A DNA stretch of 64,000 nucleotides, from positions 434,001 through 498,000 of the forward strand of contig CAZRWD010000001.1 of the NCBI GenBank assembly GCA_964603785.1. The letters are read 5' to 3'. The notes beneath the pieces are model-generated. The model saw nothing but the letters and a program-made list of their open reading frames with translations. It did no database searches and was not told the origin of the DNA. Every line of letters begins with the position of its first letter. Position 1 is the stretch's first letter. A program made the position numbers and the translations under genes. This document shows, piece by piece, positions 1-7,557 of this stretch. The stretch is from CAZRWD01 sp964603785 (lineage in GTDB: Bacteria; Fermentibacterota; Fermentibacteria; Fermentibacterales; Fermentibacteraceae).

Positions 1-591
1 TGTGAAGACGGGGACGGACTCGCCTCCGTCGTTCAGGTACAGCCTTATGTTCCCGGCCTGTGTTCCCAGGAGCATGTCGAGGTCCCCGTCCTCGTCCCAG
101 TCGACGCATGCGGGGGCGGAGTTGGCGTCGACCTGGATGGTCACCCCGGCGCATGCGACCTTCGGCATGGTGGAGAGGGTTCCGTTCGAGTTGCGCCTGA
201 AGTAGTTCACATAGCCGTTGCGGTCACCCACGATGATGTCGTCGTAACTGTCGTTGTTCCATTCCACTACCTGTGGATTCGTCGCGCCGGTGCATCAACC
301 GTAGGGGAGTGTGATGTCCGCCCCGTCGGACTGCAGGTAGGTGAATCCCGTGAAGACCGGTGAATCAGCGGTACCCGAGTTCAGATAGAGGCGGATCTTT
401 CCCAGGCTGAACTCGCCCAGCACCAGGTCGCTCTTGCCGTCGCCGTTCCAGTCGGCCATGCACGGGGCGCCGTAGTAGCCGACGTCTATGTCGACCCCCG
501 ATGACTGAACCAGCGATGGAGCCCCGAAGGTGGGGGGGACGGCCGATGCTACCGCGAGGAGGACCGGGAGCAACATGGTGCATGCTCTCAT
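1..591 (-). CDS. FG-GAP/VCBS-repeat secreted protein, 3' partial, with in-frame TGA
   Basis: The gene begins at ATG 591 with GGAGG 8 nt upstream and runs off the window edge at base 1. The N-terminus is a typical signal peptide (hydrophobic MLLPVLLAVASAV). It is followed by FG-GAP-like repeats with calcium-binding Asp-rich loops (DWNGDGKSD, EWNNDSYDD, DWDEDGDLD), so a secreted beta-propeller or repeat protein is likely. The frame is interrupted by TGA at 297-295, after residue 98. The same frame stays open for 98 further codons to the edge and encodes two more repeats of the same type. The TGA is therefore a nonsense mutation, a sequence error or a recoded codon, not a natural C-terminus. A small GGT-loop hairpin lies just downstream of it. 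Family assignment is good; the state of the gene is unresolved. Confidence 0.75.
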
Positions 592-653
592 GCCATAACC
601 TCCGTGCGTGGATGCTACCACGGGAATAGGCATTCACCCCGCCGCCCGCGTCA

Positions 654-1700
654 ATGTATATTGCCGCCCGAAGGGCGGGTGCCTTGGAAGTCTACTACTC
701 CTCCACCGCCGCCGGCGTTGGGAAGGCTGTTCGCGATGTCATGGAGGCGCTCGGGTGGAGGGACAGGCTCCCCCCGGGCGGCGACGTGCTCCTCAAGGTC
801 AACCTCACCTGGGACTACTTCCGGCCGGGGGTCGACACCGGGCCGTGGGTGCTGGAGGCTGTGTCCTCCGTCCTGTCCGAGAGATTCGAGAGGATCTGGG
901 TCGGGGAGTCGGGCCAGGTCCTCGTGGATGCCGACAGGGCTCTCGAAGCCAGCGGTGCGGGAGAGGTGGTCAGGCGACGGGGCCTCCTCTGGCACAACTT
1001 CTCCCGGAACGAATGGGTCGGGGTCGAGCGGAACGGGCTGAGCTTCGGCATACCGGCGATCTGCACGCGCATGCCCGTCGTCTCGATCCCGGTGGTCAAG
1101 ACCCATTACAGGACGGTGATCTCGGTCGCGCTGAAGAACCTCTACGGCTGCCTCAACGACGGTAGGCACAACTACCACCACAGGCTCTCCGACTATCTGA
1201 CCGCGGTCAACGAGTGCATCCCGGTCGCCTTCACCGTGGCCGACGGGACCGTCTCCCTGGAGGGCGACGGCCCCAAGCCCGGCAGCCCCCTGTACACGGG
1301 CTTCGTCGCCGCCTCCGCCGACCGTGTAGCGCTGGACGCCTCCATTTCCCGTGTGATGGGCTTCGATCCCGGGTCCATAGCGATCATCAGAGCGGCCGAG
1401 GGAGTGGTCGGAACCGCGGAGGACCTCGAGGATGTCTGCATCCCGCCGCTCGAGTCCCCTCCCCGCTTCCGCTTCACGCCCGCCCGGCCCAACTTCGTGG
1501 CGAGGGTCGAGAGGCTGCTGCGTGGAGGGAGGTCGGGCGGCCGCTCCGACGGCCCCCTGATGAAGCCCCTGAGGATCTGCGCGAGGCACTGGTACCGTAT
1601 CGCCTACCACCTGAAGGGTCAGAGGCGCGAAGCACTGCGGTTCATCGGGAACCTTCCCTGCCGCGGCCAGTGGCTGGGCGATCCGGAGGACGACGGGTGA
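654..1700 (+). CDS. DUF362 domain protein
   Basis: A 348-residue protein recognised as DUF362 by the N-terminal VLLKVNLTWDY block and the later PVVKTHYRT and VALKNLYGCL blocks typical of this family. Its biochemical function is not established. Many DUF362 proteins carry their own 4Fe-4S domain; this one has none, but the third gene of the operon supplies a ferredoxin domain. The start is uncertain. ATG 654 has no clear Shine-Dalgarno. TTG 684 would give an N-terminus (MEVYYSS) closer to what is usual for the family. The stop overlaps the GTG of the radical SAM gene (GTGA), so the two are probably co-translated. It is the first gene of a four-gene plus-strand operon ending at 5250. Confidence 0.8.
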   Translation: MYIAARRAGALEVYYSSTAAGVGKAVRDVMEALGWRDRLPPGGDVLLKVNLTWDYFRPGVDTGPWVLEAVSSVLSERFERIWVGESGQVLVDADRALEASGAGEVVRRRGLLWHNFSRNEWVGVERNGLSFGIPAICTRMPVVSIPVVKTHYRTVISVALKNLYGCLNDGRHNYHHRLSDYLTAVNECIPVAFTVADGTVSLEGDGPKPGSPLYTGFVAASADRVALDASISRVMGFDPGSIAIIRAAEGVVGTAEDLEDVCIPPLESPPRFRFTPARPNFVARVERLLRGGRSGGRSDGPLMKPLRICARHWYRIAYHLKGQRREALRFIGNLPCRGQWLGDPEDDG

Positions 1701-2794
1701 GACTCGGAGGACAGCTGAGGATGGGTCTCGATGCCCTGGGGGGGCTCCTCGGGCGGCCGAGACCGGTCAACGTGATGATCTCGGTTACCGACAGGTGCCC
1801 CAGCAGGTGTGCATACTGCCAGATACCGGAGCAGAACAGGCCGGATCTCGACACGGCGACATGGCTCAGGCTGATAGACGAGATGGCCTCGGCGGGAACC
1901 AGGCGGATCGGGGTCTGGGGAGGCGAGCCCCTGACCCGCCCCGACATCGTGGAGATCTGCTCGCATGCCAGGGAGAGGGGCATCTACGTCAGCCTCGACT
2001 CCAACGGCTACCTGCTCCCCTCGAGACAGGAAGTCCTGGGAGCCATCGACCATCTGGTGATCGCCTACGACGGGCCGCGCGAGGCGCACGACGCCAACCG
2101 CCAGGAGGGAAGCCACGCGAAGGCGACGCGGGCCATCGAGACGGCTTCCGGGAGGGTCCGCCTCTGGACCATCACCGTGCTGACCAGGAACAACATCGGC
2201 CATGTCGACCACATACTGGGGAAGGCGCTGGAGCACGGTTTCCTGACCACGTTCCAGACACTCCACCACAACGAGAAGCTGGGGAGGAACCCGGAGGGCA
2301 TGATGCCCTCACCGGCCGAGTATCGTGAGGTGTTCCGCCTGCTTGCCGCAAGGAAGCGCGAGGGCGCGCCGATCGCCAACTCCACCCGATACCTGGACAG
2401 CCTCGCGGAATGGCCCGACCATTCGATGACCACCTCCCCCTCGCCCCTCCACGGGGTGCCCTGCAGGGCCGGCAGGATGTACTGCAACATCGACGTCGAC
2501 GGAAGGGTCTATCCCTGCTCCCTGCTCATCGGCATCCACCCCGGGGCGCTGAACGCCGTCGAGACCGGTTTCGAGAAGGCCTGGAGGGCGATCGGGGCCC
2601 TCCCCTGCCAGGCCTGCGTCGCCGGGTGCTACACCGAGTACAACTACCTCTACGGCCTCTCGATCCCGGTGGCCGTCGACTGGTTCAGGTCCGTCAGGGC
2701 CACAGACAGGGCCATGGCTTCCGCACGCAGGAGGAACACGCGCCGGGTTTCGCCCGGTGGAGAGAACGCATCCCCCGGCGCGTCCGGGGACTGA
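1697..2794 (+). CDS. Radical SAM protein with SPASM-like C-terminus
   Basis: A 365-residue protein starting at GTG 1697, which overlaps the preceding stop and has GGAGG 7 nt upstream; ATG 1721 is a possible alternative. The radical SAM cluster motif CPSRCAYC places cysteines at residues 34, 38 and 41, followed by the GGEPLTRPD glycine-rich SAM-binding motif. The C-terminus has a second cysteine set (PCRAGRMYC, YPCS, LPCQACVAGC) in SPASM/twitch-like order, which suggests auxiliary Fe-S clusters. Family knowledge: such enzymes often modify peptides or small metabolites using a 5'-deoxyadenosyl radical. The substrate here is unknown. It sits between a DUF362 protein and a ferredoxin-fused acyl-CoA synthetase subunit, so the ferredoxin domain could be an electron source (inference). 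Confidence 0.88.
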   Translation: MRLGGQLRMGLDALGGLLGRPRPVNVMISVTDRCPSRCAYCQIPEQNRPDLDTATWLRLIDEMASAGTRRIGVWGGEPLTRPDIVEICSHARERGIYVSLDSNGYLLPSRQEVLGAIDHLVIAYDGPREAHDANRQEGSHAKATRAIETASGRVRLWTITVLTRNNIGHVDHILGKALEHGFLTTFQTLHHNEKLGRNPEGMMPSPAEYREVFRLLAARKREGAPIANSTRYLDSLAEWPDHSMTTSPSPLHGVPCRAGRMYCNIDVDGRVYPCSLLIGIHPGALNAVETGFEKAWRAIGALPCQACVAGCYTEYNYLYGLSIPVAVDWFRSVRATDRAMASARRRNTRRVSPGGENASPGASGD

Positions 2795-2809
2795 CGCATG
2801 GAGTAGGCG

Positions 2810-4282
2810 ATGCCCGCACTTGCCGAGCACAGGACCAGGACGCTTCTCGAGCGATCCGGGGTGAGCCTCGTAGAGGCCACCCTGGTCGTCTCCCCTGAGG
2901 GCCTCCCCAGGCCGGCCGCCTGGCCGGTCTTCGTGAAGGCCCAGGTCCCGGGTGCCACCAGCCGAAGATCGTCCGGTCTCGTCAGGCGCGCCGGATCATG
3001 GGCGGAGCTGGAGGACTCGGTCGGGGACCTGCTCCGCACGCCCGGCTGCGAAGGCGTCCTCGTGGCCCGCGGAGTGGATATCGCCGAAGAGCATTACGCC
3101 GCAGTCGTCCTGGACTGCGGCTCCACCGGGTCTCCGCCCGGTGGCAGGCTCCTGTGGAGCGGAGCGGGGGGCTCCGGCGTCGAGACCCGCTCATCCTCCC
3201 TGGCCGAGCTCCGCTTCCCCCTCTCCTCCCCTCCCTCATCCGGGGAGATCGCCGCGATGCTCCCGGAGGGGACTCCCGCCGGGACGGCCCGCGCCCTGGA
3301 GGGGATGGTCGCCGCCTTCCTCGAGTACAGGCTCCTCGTGCTCGAGGCAAATCCCCTCGCCGTGCTGGATGACGGAACGGTCACCGTGGTCGACTGCAGG
3401 GCCGAGTACGAGGAGAGAGCGGTCAGGCGGGAGGATGAAGCCCTCTTCCGCGAGGGGTGCGGAGGGTCCGGGGAGTCGACGCGGCTCGAGAGGATCGTCG
3501 AGGAGATAGACAGGCTCGACCCCGCCGGGACGGGGTTCTTCAGGCAGTCGAGGGCGGATGCCCCGCCGGGCGCGATCCGGGTCGCCACCAACCTCTGCGG
3601 CGGAGGCGGCAAGATGCTCTGGGAGATGGCGGTCGGCGGGAGGGGCGACATCTTCCAGCTCAACGAGTCCGACACCTCCGGCGGGCTGTCGGCCTTCAAG
3701 AGCTACCGCATCCTCCGTGTCGTGCTCTCGCAGGAGGACGCCGACGTGCTGGTGTTCACGGGGTCCGGCATGGCCTTCCAGAGCCAGCTCTACATTGCCG
3801 CGGCCGTCTGGAAGGCCCTCCGCGAGAGCCCCAGGATACCCCCCGTCATGATAAGGTTCGGCGGCACCGACGAGGAGCGGGCCGCCGGGATGCTCTCCGA
3901 TGCGGCCCCCGGGCTCCGCACCCGGGTGGCCGCGTATCCCTCCGAGGTCTTCCCGAACGTGATGGTCGACGACATGAGGAGCTTCGTCGACGGCTCCCCC
4001 CCCTCGTCAGGGGCTCCCCCGCCCGTCCCCCGCGGGGTCGCCGCCTTCGAGGTCGAGAATCCCCCCGGAGCCTTCCTGACGGATGCCGCTCTCTGCTCCG
4101 GATGTGCCGACAGCCCCTGCGTGGGAGCGTGCCCCACGGGCTTCCTCCAGCCGGGCCCGTCGGGCGCGCCGTCGCCGGTTCCGGGCAGACGGTGCATCGG
4201 ATGCCTGTTGTGCGAGGCCGCTTGCATCCGGGAGGGCCGGGGCGGCCTCTTCATCCGGCTCGACATCCCGGAGGTGGAGTGA
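2810..4282 (+). CDS. ADP-forming acyl-CoA synthetase beta subunit (SucC-like) fused to 2[4Fe-4S] ferredoxin
   Basis: A 490-residue protein. Residues 1-210 form a diverged SucC-type ATP-grasp fold: the substrate lysine is in FVKAQVPG and the metal-binding block is LEANPLAV. The usual glycine-rich GGRGKAGG loop is replaced by a Ser/Arg-rich one. Residues 260-400 match the CoA-ligase domain (GGGGKMLWEMA, FTGSGMAFQSQ, RFGGTDEERA). Residues from about 428 carry two cluster motifs, CSGCADSPCVGACP and CIGCLLCEAAC, as in bacterial-type 2[4Fe-4S] ferredoxins. Succinyl-CoA synthetase beta subunits normally have no Fe-S domain, so the fusion is unusual. The stop overlaps the start of the alpha subunit gene (TGATG), so the two chains are probably made together. 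The acyl substrate cannot be told from sequence. Confidence 0.82.
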   Translation: MPALAEHRTRTLLERSGVSLVEATLVVSPEGLPRPAAWPVFVKAQVPGATSRRSSGLVRRAGSWAELEDSVGDLLRTPGCEGVLVARGVDIAEEHYAAVVLDCGSTGSPPGGRLLWSGAGGSGVETRSSSLAELRFPLSSPPSSGEIAAMLPEGTPAGTARALEGMVAAFLEYRLLVLEANPLAVLDDGTVTVVDCRAEYEERAVRREDEALFREGCGGSGESTRLERIVEEIDRLDPAGTGFFRQSRADAPPGAIRVATNLCGGGGKMLWEMAVGGRGDIFQLNESDTSGGLSAFKSYRILRVVLSQEDADVLVFTGSGMAFQSQLYIAAAVWKALRESPRIPPVMIRFGGTDEERAAGMLSDAAPGLRTRVAAYPSEVFPNVMVDDMRSFVDGSPPSSGAPPPVPRGVAAFEVENPPGAFLTDAALCSGCADSPCVGACPTGFLQPGPSGAPSPVPGRRCIGCLLCEAACIREGRGGLFIRLDIPEVE

Positions 4283-5250
4283 TGCCGGGGATACTGCTGC
4301 CGATGGCCGGAATCGACACTCCGAGGACCGTGGTCTTCGGGATCACCGGGAAGCAGGGGCAGAGCACCACCCGGGTCATGACCGGTTTCGGCACGCAGGT
4401 GCTTGCCGGTGTGACCCCGGGCAAGGGCGGGACCGAGGTCGACGGCATACCCGTCTTCGATTCGTGCGGGGAGGCCGTCTCCTCCGTCCCCGGGCTGAAC
4501 ACCGCCGTGTTCTTCGTTCCGGCGCGATCCGTCCTCCAGTCGGCCGCGGAGGCGATGGACTGCGGCATCGGCTTCCTGGTGCTGACGGCGGACGGTGTTC
4601 CCGTCCACGACGCAGTGAGGATCAGGGAGCACGCCCTGCGCACCGGCGCGCGGGTTCTGGGTCCGAACACCGTGGGCATGCTGGACACGGAGGGGTACCT
4701 GTTCGGTCTGATCGGCGGGAATGCCCAGTGGGCAAGGAGGAACTACGTTCCCGGACGGGTGGGGGTCATCTCCCGGTCGGGGGGGCTGTCCCAGCTCCTG
4801 GGGGCCTTCCACTGCAGACCCGGCCTGCCCGGCCCCCTGCCCGGGGGCGGATACGGCAGGCTCTGGGAGGATGACGTCCCGGGGGTCTCGGCAGTCATAT
4901 GCACCGGCGGAGACCCGGTTCCCGGGACCACCCTGCTGGAGGCGGCCCTGGCTCTCGAGGCAGATCCACGGACCGCCGTGATAGCCGGATACGGCGAAAC
5001 CGGAACCATGCAGGAGAACGATCTGGCGTCCGCGGTGTCGGACGGCCGCATCCGCAAGCCGGTCGTGATCCTTCTCGGAGGAAGGTACACGAAGGCCGGC
5101 GTCGCCCAGAGTCACGCGGGGGCGATGATCAGGAGCGCCGGCGAGACATGGGAGGCCAAGCGGGGGGCTCTCGAGGACGCGGGCGTGACCGTTGTCGACA
5201 GGCCCGACGCCGTGTTCGGGAGAGTCGCGGGGATCCTCGGGAGGGTCTAG
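4282..5250 (+). CDS. ADP-forming acyl-CoA synthetase alpha subunit (SucD-like)
   Basis: A 322-residue protein with the SucD order of motifs: CoA-binding Rossmann start VVFGITGKQGQS, then TPGKGG, then a GPNTVGM block, then GVISRSGGLSQ, and SHAGAM near residue 280. The last corresponds to the GHAGA segment containing the phosphohistidine of the family, so the catalytic histidine is kept. The SucD TFH motif is replaced by STTR, and sequence similarity is otherwise moderate, so acetyl-, succinyl- or another acyl-CoA substrate is possible. It pairs with the preceding beta subunit by a 1-nt overlap. It ends with TAG inside a CTAG shared with the convergent GNAT gene. Confidence 0.82.
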   Translation: MPGILLPMAGIDTPRTVVFGITGKQGQSTTRVMTGFGTQVLAGVTPGKGGTEVDGIPVFDSCGEAVSSVPGLNTAVFFVPARSVLQSAAEAMDCGIGFLVLTADGVPVHDAVRIREHALRTGARVLGPNTVGMLDTEGYLFGLIGGNAQWARRNYVPGRVGVISRSGGLSQLLGAFHCRPGLPGPLPGGGYGRLWEDDVPGVSAVICTGGDPVPGTTLLEAALALEADPRTAVIAGYGETGTMQENDLASAVSDGRIRKPVVILLGGRYTKAGVAQSHAGAMIRSAGETWEAKRGALEDAGVTVVDRPDAVFGRVAGILGRV

Positions 5251-6149
5251 ACCATCCCTCCCCCGCCCGAGGCGGCGGAGGCCTGGCCGTTCCTGGAGAG
5301 CCGGAAGTAGCGAGCCCACTCCTGGACCTGGTATCCCGCGCTCTCGAGCAGCCTGAGCGATGCCCCGTCCGATGCGGGGACGTTCTGCCTCGTCCTCGTG
5401 GCGCCCCTCTCGCGGAGCATCCAGAGACCCTCTCCCAGGAGCGCCCTGCCGAGACCTCGGCCTCTGAAGTGCGGCAGGACCCCGAGGAAGTAGAAGGCGC
5501 CCTCCCGGGGGTCGAGGCTGTCGATGCGGGCCATGAGGACCGCGGCGGGCTCTCCGCCTATCCTGGCGAGCCTGAAGAGCTCCGGATCGAAGCGCGCTCC
5601 CCTGCTCCAGGTGGAGATGTACGAGGAGAAGTCGACGTCGGACCATGCCGTGCCCGCCGCGCACACCCTGGCCACGGCGGCGAGTACCTCGGGACCCACC
5701 TCCTGGAAGCCTCTCGACTGGAGGAGGTCCCCCGGAGGCGCGACGTCCTCGAGGCTGCGCGAGAGAATGGTGCTGTCGCGGTTGTAGCGGAAGCCGATCC
5801 TGCGATAGATGTCCTGCAGGCGGGCTATCTCCTCCCTCGGCTGATCCGAGTAGACGGCGGCTATCACGACCGAGGCCCTGGCCCCGGCGGCCTCGACCGC
5901 CTCGCAGACCAGGTAGGACTCGAGTTCGGGGCTCGCCTCCGCCCCCCCGACCGGGTGGGGCACCCCGATCAGTATCTCGCCGTCGCTCCTGACGTGTCCC
6001 GTGAAGATGAAGCCGGCAGGCCTCCCCTGATCGTCGAAGGCCCCGAGGTAGGCGCCCTCGAAGAAGTCGTCCAGGGCGAAGCCCAGGAGCTGGCCGGACA
6101 GGAAGTGCAGCAGGTCCCGTCTCTCGAGGAACCTCGATGTGTATCTCAA
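5247..6149 (-). CDS. GNAT-family N-acetyltransferase
   Basis: A 300-residue protein. The start is TTG 6149 with GGAGG 6 nt upstream; this is the first start after the upstream sulfatase-family gene ends. The C-terminal half is a clear GNAT domain: VLPHFRGRGLGRALL is the acetyl-CoA pyrophosphate-binding motif A, followed by the usual NVPASDGASLRLLESAGY. The N-terminal half is a weaker, probably second GNAT-like domain, as in other tandem GNAT proteins of about 300 residues. The substrate is unknown. It is the last gene of a long minus-strand run and overlaps the convergent acyl-CoA synthetase alpha gene by the palindrome CTAG. Confidence 0.8.
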   Translation of the reverse strand: MRYTSRFLERRDLLHFLSGQLLGFALDDFFEGAYLGAFDDQGRPAGFIFTGHVRSDGEILIGVPHPVGGAEASPELESYLVCEAVEAAGARASVVIAAVYSDQPREEIARLQDIYRRIGFRYNRDSTILSRSLEDVAPPGDLLQSRGFQEVGPEVLAAVARVCAAGTAWSDVDFSSYISTWSRGARFDPELFRLARIGGEPAAVLMARIDSLDPREGAFYFLGVLPHFRGRGLGRALLGEGLWMLRERGATRTRQNVPASDGASLRLLESAGYQVQEWARYFRLSRNGQASAASGGGGMV

Positions 6150-6168
6150 CGGCTTCCTCCGAAGGGGT

Positions 6169-7557
6169 TCATCTGATGTAGCCCAGGTCACGCAGGGCCC
6201 TGCCCACGGTCTCGGCGAACGCGACCGCCTCCGGGTGCCCGACGGCCGGCTCCGCCCAGTAGGAGAGAGTATAGCCCAGCAGGACTGAGTCGGGGAGGAG
6301 CGGGTCGGTCTCCGTCGGATCGGCCTCGAGGTCGAACATCGACGCCTCGCCGGTCCCGCTGTCCCACACGACCTTCCTGGCTTCCGAGATGCCGCTCGCG
6401 AGATCGGCATCCCTCCACAGGACTCCGCTGGCATGCACCCTGGCCGGACCGGTCGAGCCTTCCAGGAGACCGGCCCCGGGCAGGCCCCCGGGAGCCTCGA
6501 GGCCGCAGAGCGCGAGCATCGCCGGCATTATGTCGACCTGCGAATGTAGGCCGTCGTTGCGGACAGCGACGGGTATGCCCGGCCCGGACGCGACGAGGGG
6601 GACATGTACGGTCTCCTCTAAGAGGTTGTTGCCGTGCTCCACCCTGCCATGCTCGAGAAACTCCTCGCCGTGGTCGGCCGTGACGAAGACCACGGTCCGT
6701 CCACCGAGGCCCCTCTGTCTGAGCCCCTCGAGCATCCTGCCGATCTGCGCGTCGGTGTATGCTATCTCGCCGTCGTAAAGGTCCAGCAGGTTCTGCAGCC
6801 CCGCCGGGTCGATGGTGTCCTGGCCGGAGTTCACGGCCATGAGCTGCGTGACCCCGCCCCAGGACGAGTCGAATGGACCGTCATAGGAGGGATCGGTGAA
6901 GAGGCTGTCCCAGGGGGATGGGGGTGCGTAGGGCATGTGGGGGTCGTAGAAGTGGACTATCGCGAGGAAGGGCCTGCCCCCGTCCCTCGAATCCAGCCAG
7001 GAGAGGAAGGCGTCGACGGTCTCCCCCGCCCCGCGGGTGGCGGCCCTGTTCGTGAACCCCCGGCAGTCGAAGAGGTCGAAGTCGTGGTGGAACCCGAAGT
7101 CCTCGTTGAGGAAGATCACGTTGAAGAAAGCCGCGGTCTCGTACCCGTCCGTCCGGAACGTGCGCTGAAGTGTCGGGATCTGCGGGTCGAGCCCGAAGAA
7201 GGTCCCGTCCCGCCTCCCAGCCATGTGCTGTCTCGGGGTGAGGCCGGTCATGATCGAGGTGACCGCCGGGAGCGTCCAGGAGCTCTGTGCGTGGAAGTCG
7301 GTCCATACCGTCCCGGCGGCGGCGAGGCTGTCCAGGCTGGGGGTGGTCTCCCGCTCGCAGCCCATGAAACCCGCGTGATCCGCCCGGAATGTGTCGATGA
7401 TTATCAGCAGGGCGTCGGGCCTCTCCCTCTGCCCGCCGCATCCCAGGGCGAGCATCAGCGCCGGGAGGAGGGCGGGGAGGATCCTAGACGCTGCCGTGCG
7501 CCTCGAGCCAGTCGGATCCCCAGCCGCATTCGACTCTGAGTGGAACTGCAAGCTCAC
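6169..7557 (-). CDS. Arylsulfatase/alkaline phosphatase superfamily lipoprotein
   Basis: About 462 residues. The N-terminus is a hydrophobic stretch ending in LALGC, likely a lipoprotein signal. The metal-binding residues of the sulfatase fold are present: DTFRAD near the start of the domain, TADHGEE and EHGNN later. The nucleophile segment reads SSWTLPAVTS. A threonine stands where true sulfatases have the Cys/Ser converted to formylglycine (CxPxR), and the Arg is also missing. It is therefore more likely a Thr-nucleophile phosphotransferase or phosphodiesterase than a sulfatase. The start lies inside the 3' end of polA: GTG 7557 and TTG 7551 both follow AAGGAG; the internal ATG near 7458 would remove the signal peptide. 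Confidence 0.75.
   Translation of the reverse strand: MSLQFHSESNAAGDPTGSRRTAASRILPALLPALMLALGCGGQRERPDALLIIIDTFRADHAGFMGCERETTPSLDSLAAAGTVWTDFHAQSSWTLPAVTSIMTGLTPRQHMAGRRDGTFFGLDPQIPTLQRTFRTDGYETAAFFNVIFLNEDFGFHHDFDLFDCRGFTNRAATRGAGETVDAFLSWLDSRDGGRPFLAIVHFYDPHMPYAPPSPWDSLFTDPSYDGPFDSSWGGVTQLMAVNSGQDTIDPAGLQNLLDLYDGEIAYTDAQIGRMLEGLRQRGLGGRTVVFVTADHGEEFLEHGRVEHGNNLLEETVHVPLVASGPGIPVAVRNDGLHSQVDIMPAMLALCGLEAPGGLPGAGLLEGSTGPARVHASGVLWRDADLASGISEARKVVWDSGTGEASMFDLEADPTETDPLLPDSVLLGYTLSYWAEPAVGHPEAVAFAETVGRALRDLGYIR

Noticed and set aside
44..51. Peroxiredoxin as a selenoprotein (prompted by the TGA in the first gene)
   Set aside because: Its peroxidatic residue is encoded as Cys in PVCTTE; no TGA is present.
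660..680. CCGCCC-GAA-GGGCGG hairpin and TATATT just after ATG 654
   Set aside because: Too short and too near the start codon to call a terminator or promoter; it only adds doubt to the DUF362 start.
3790..5664. Long minus-strand open frame over the acyl-CoA synthetase genes
   Set aside because: Antisense shadow; the plus-strand frames carry clear SucC/SucD motifs.
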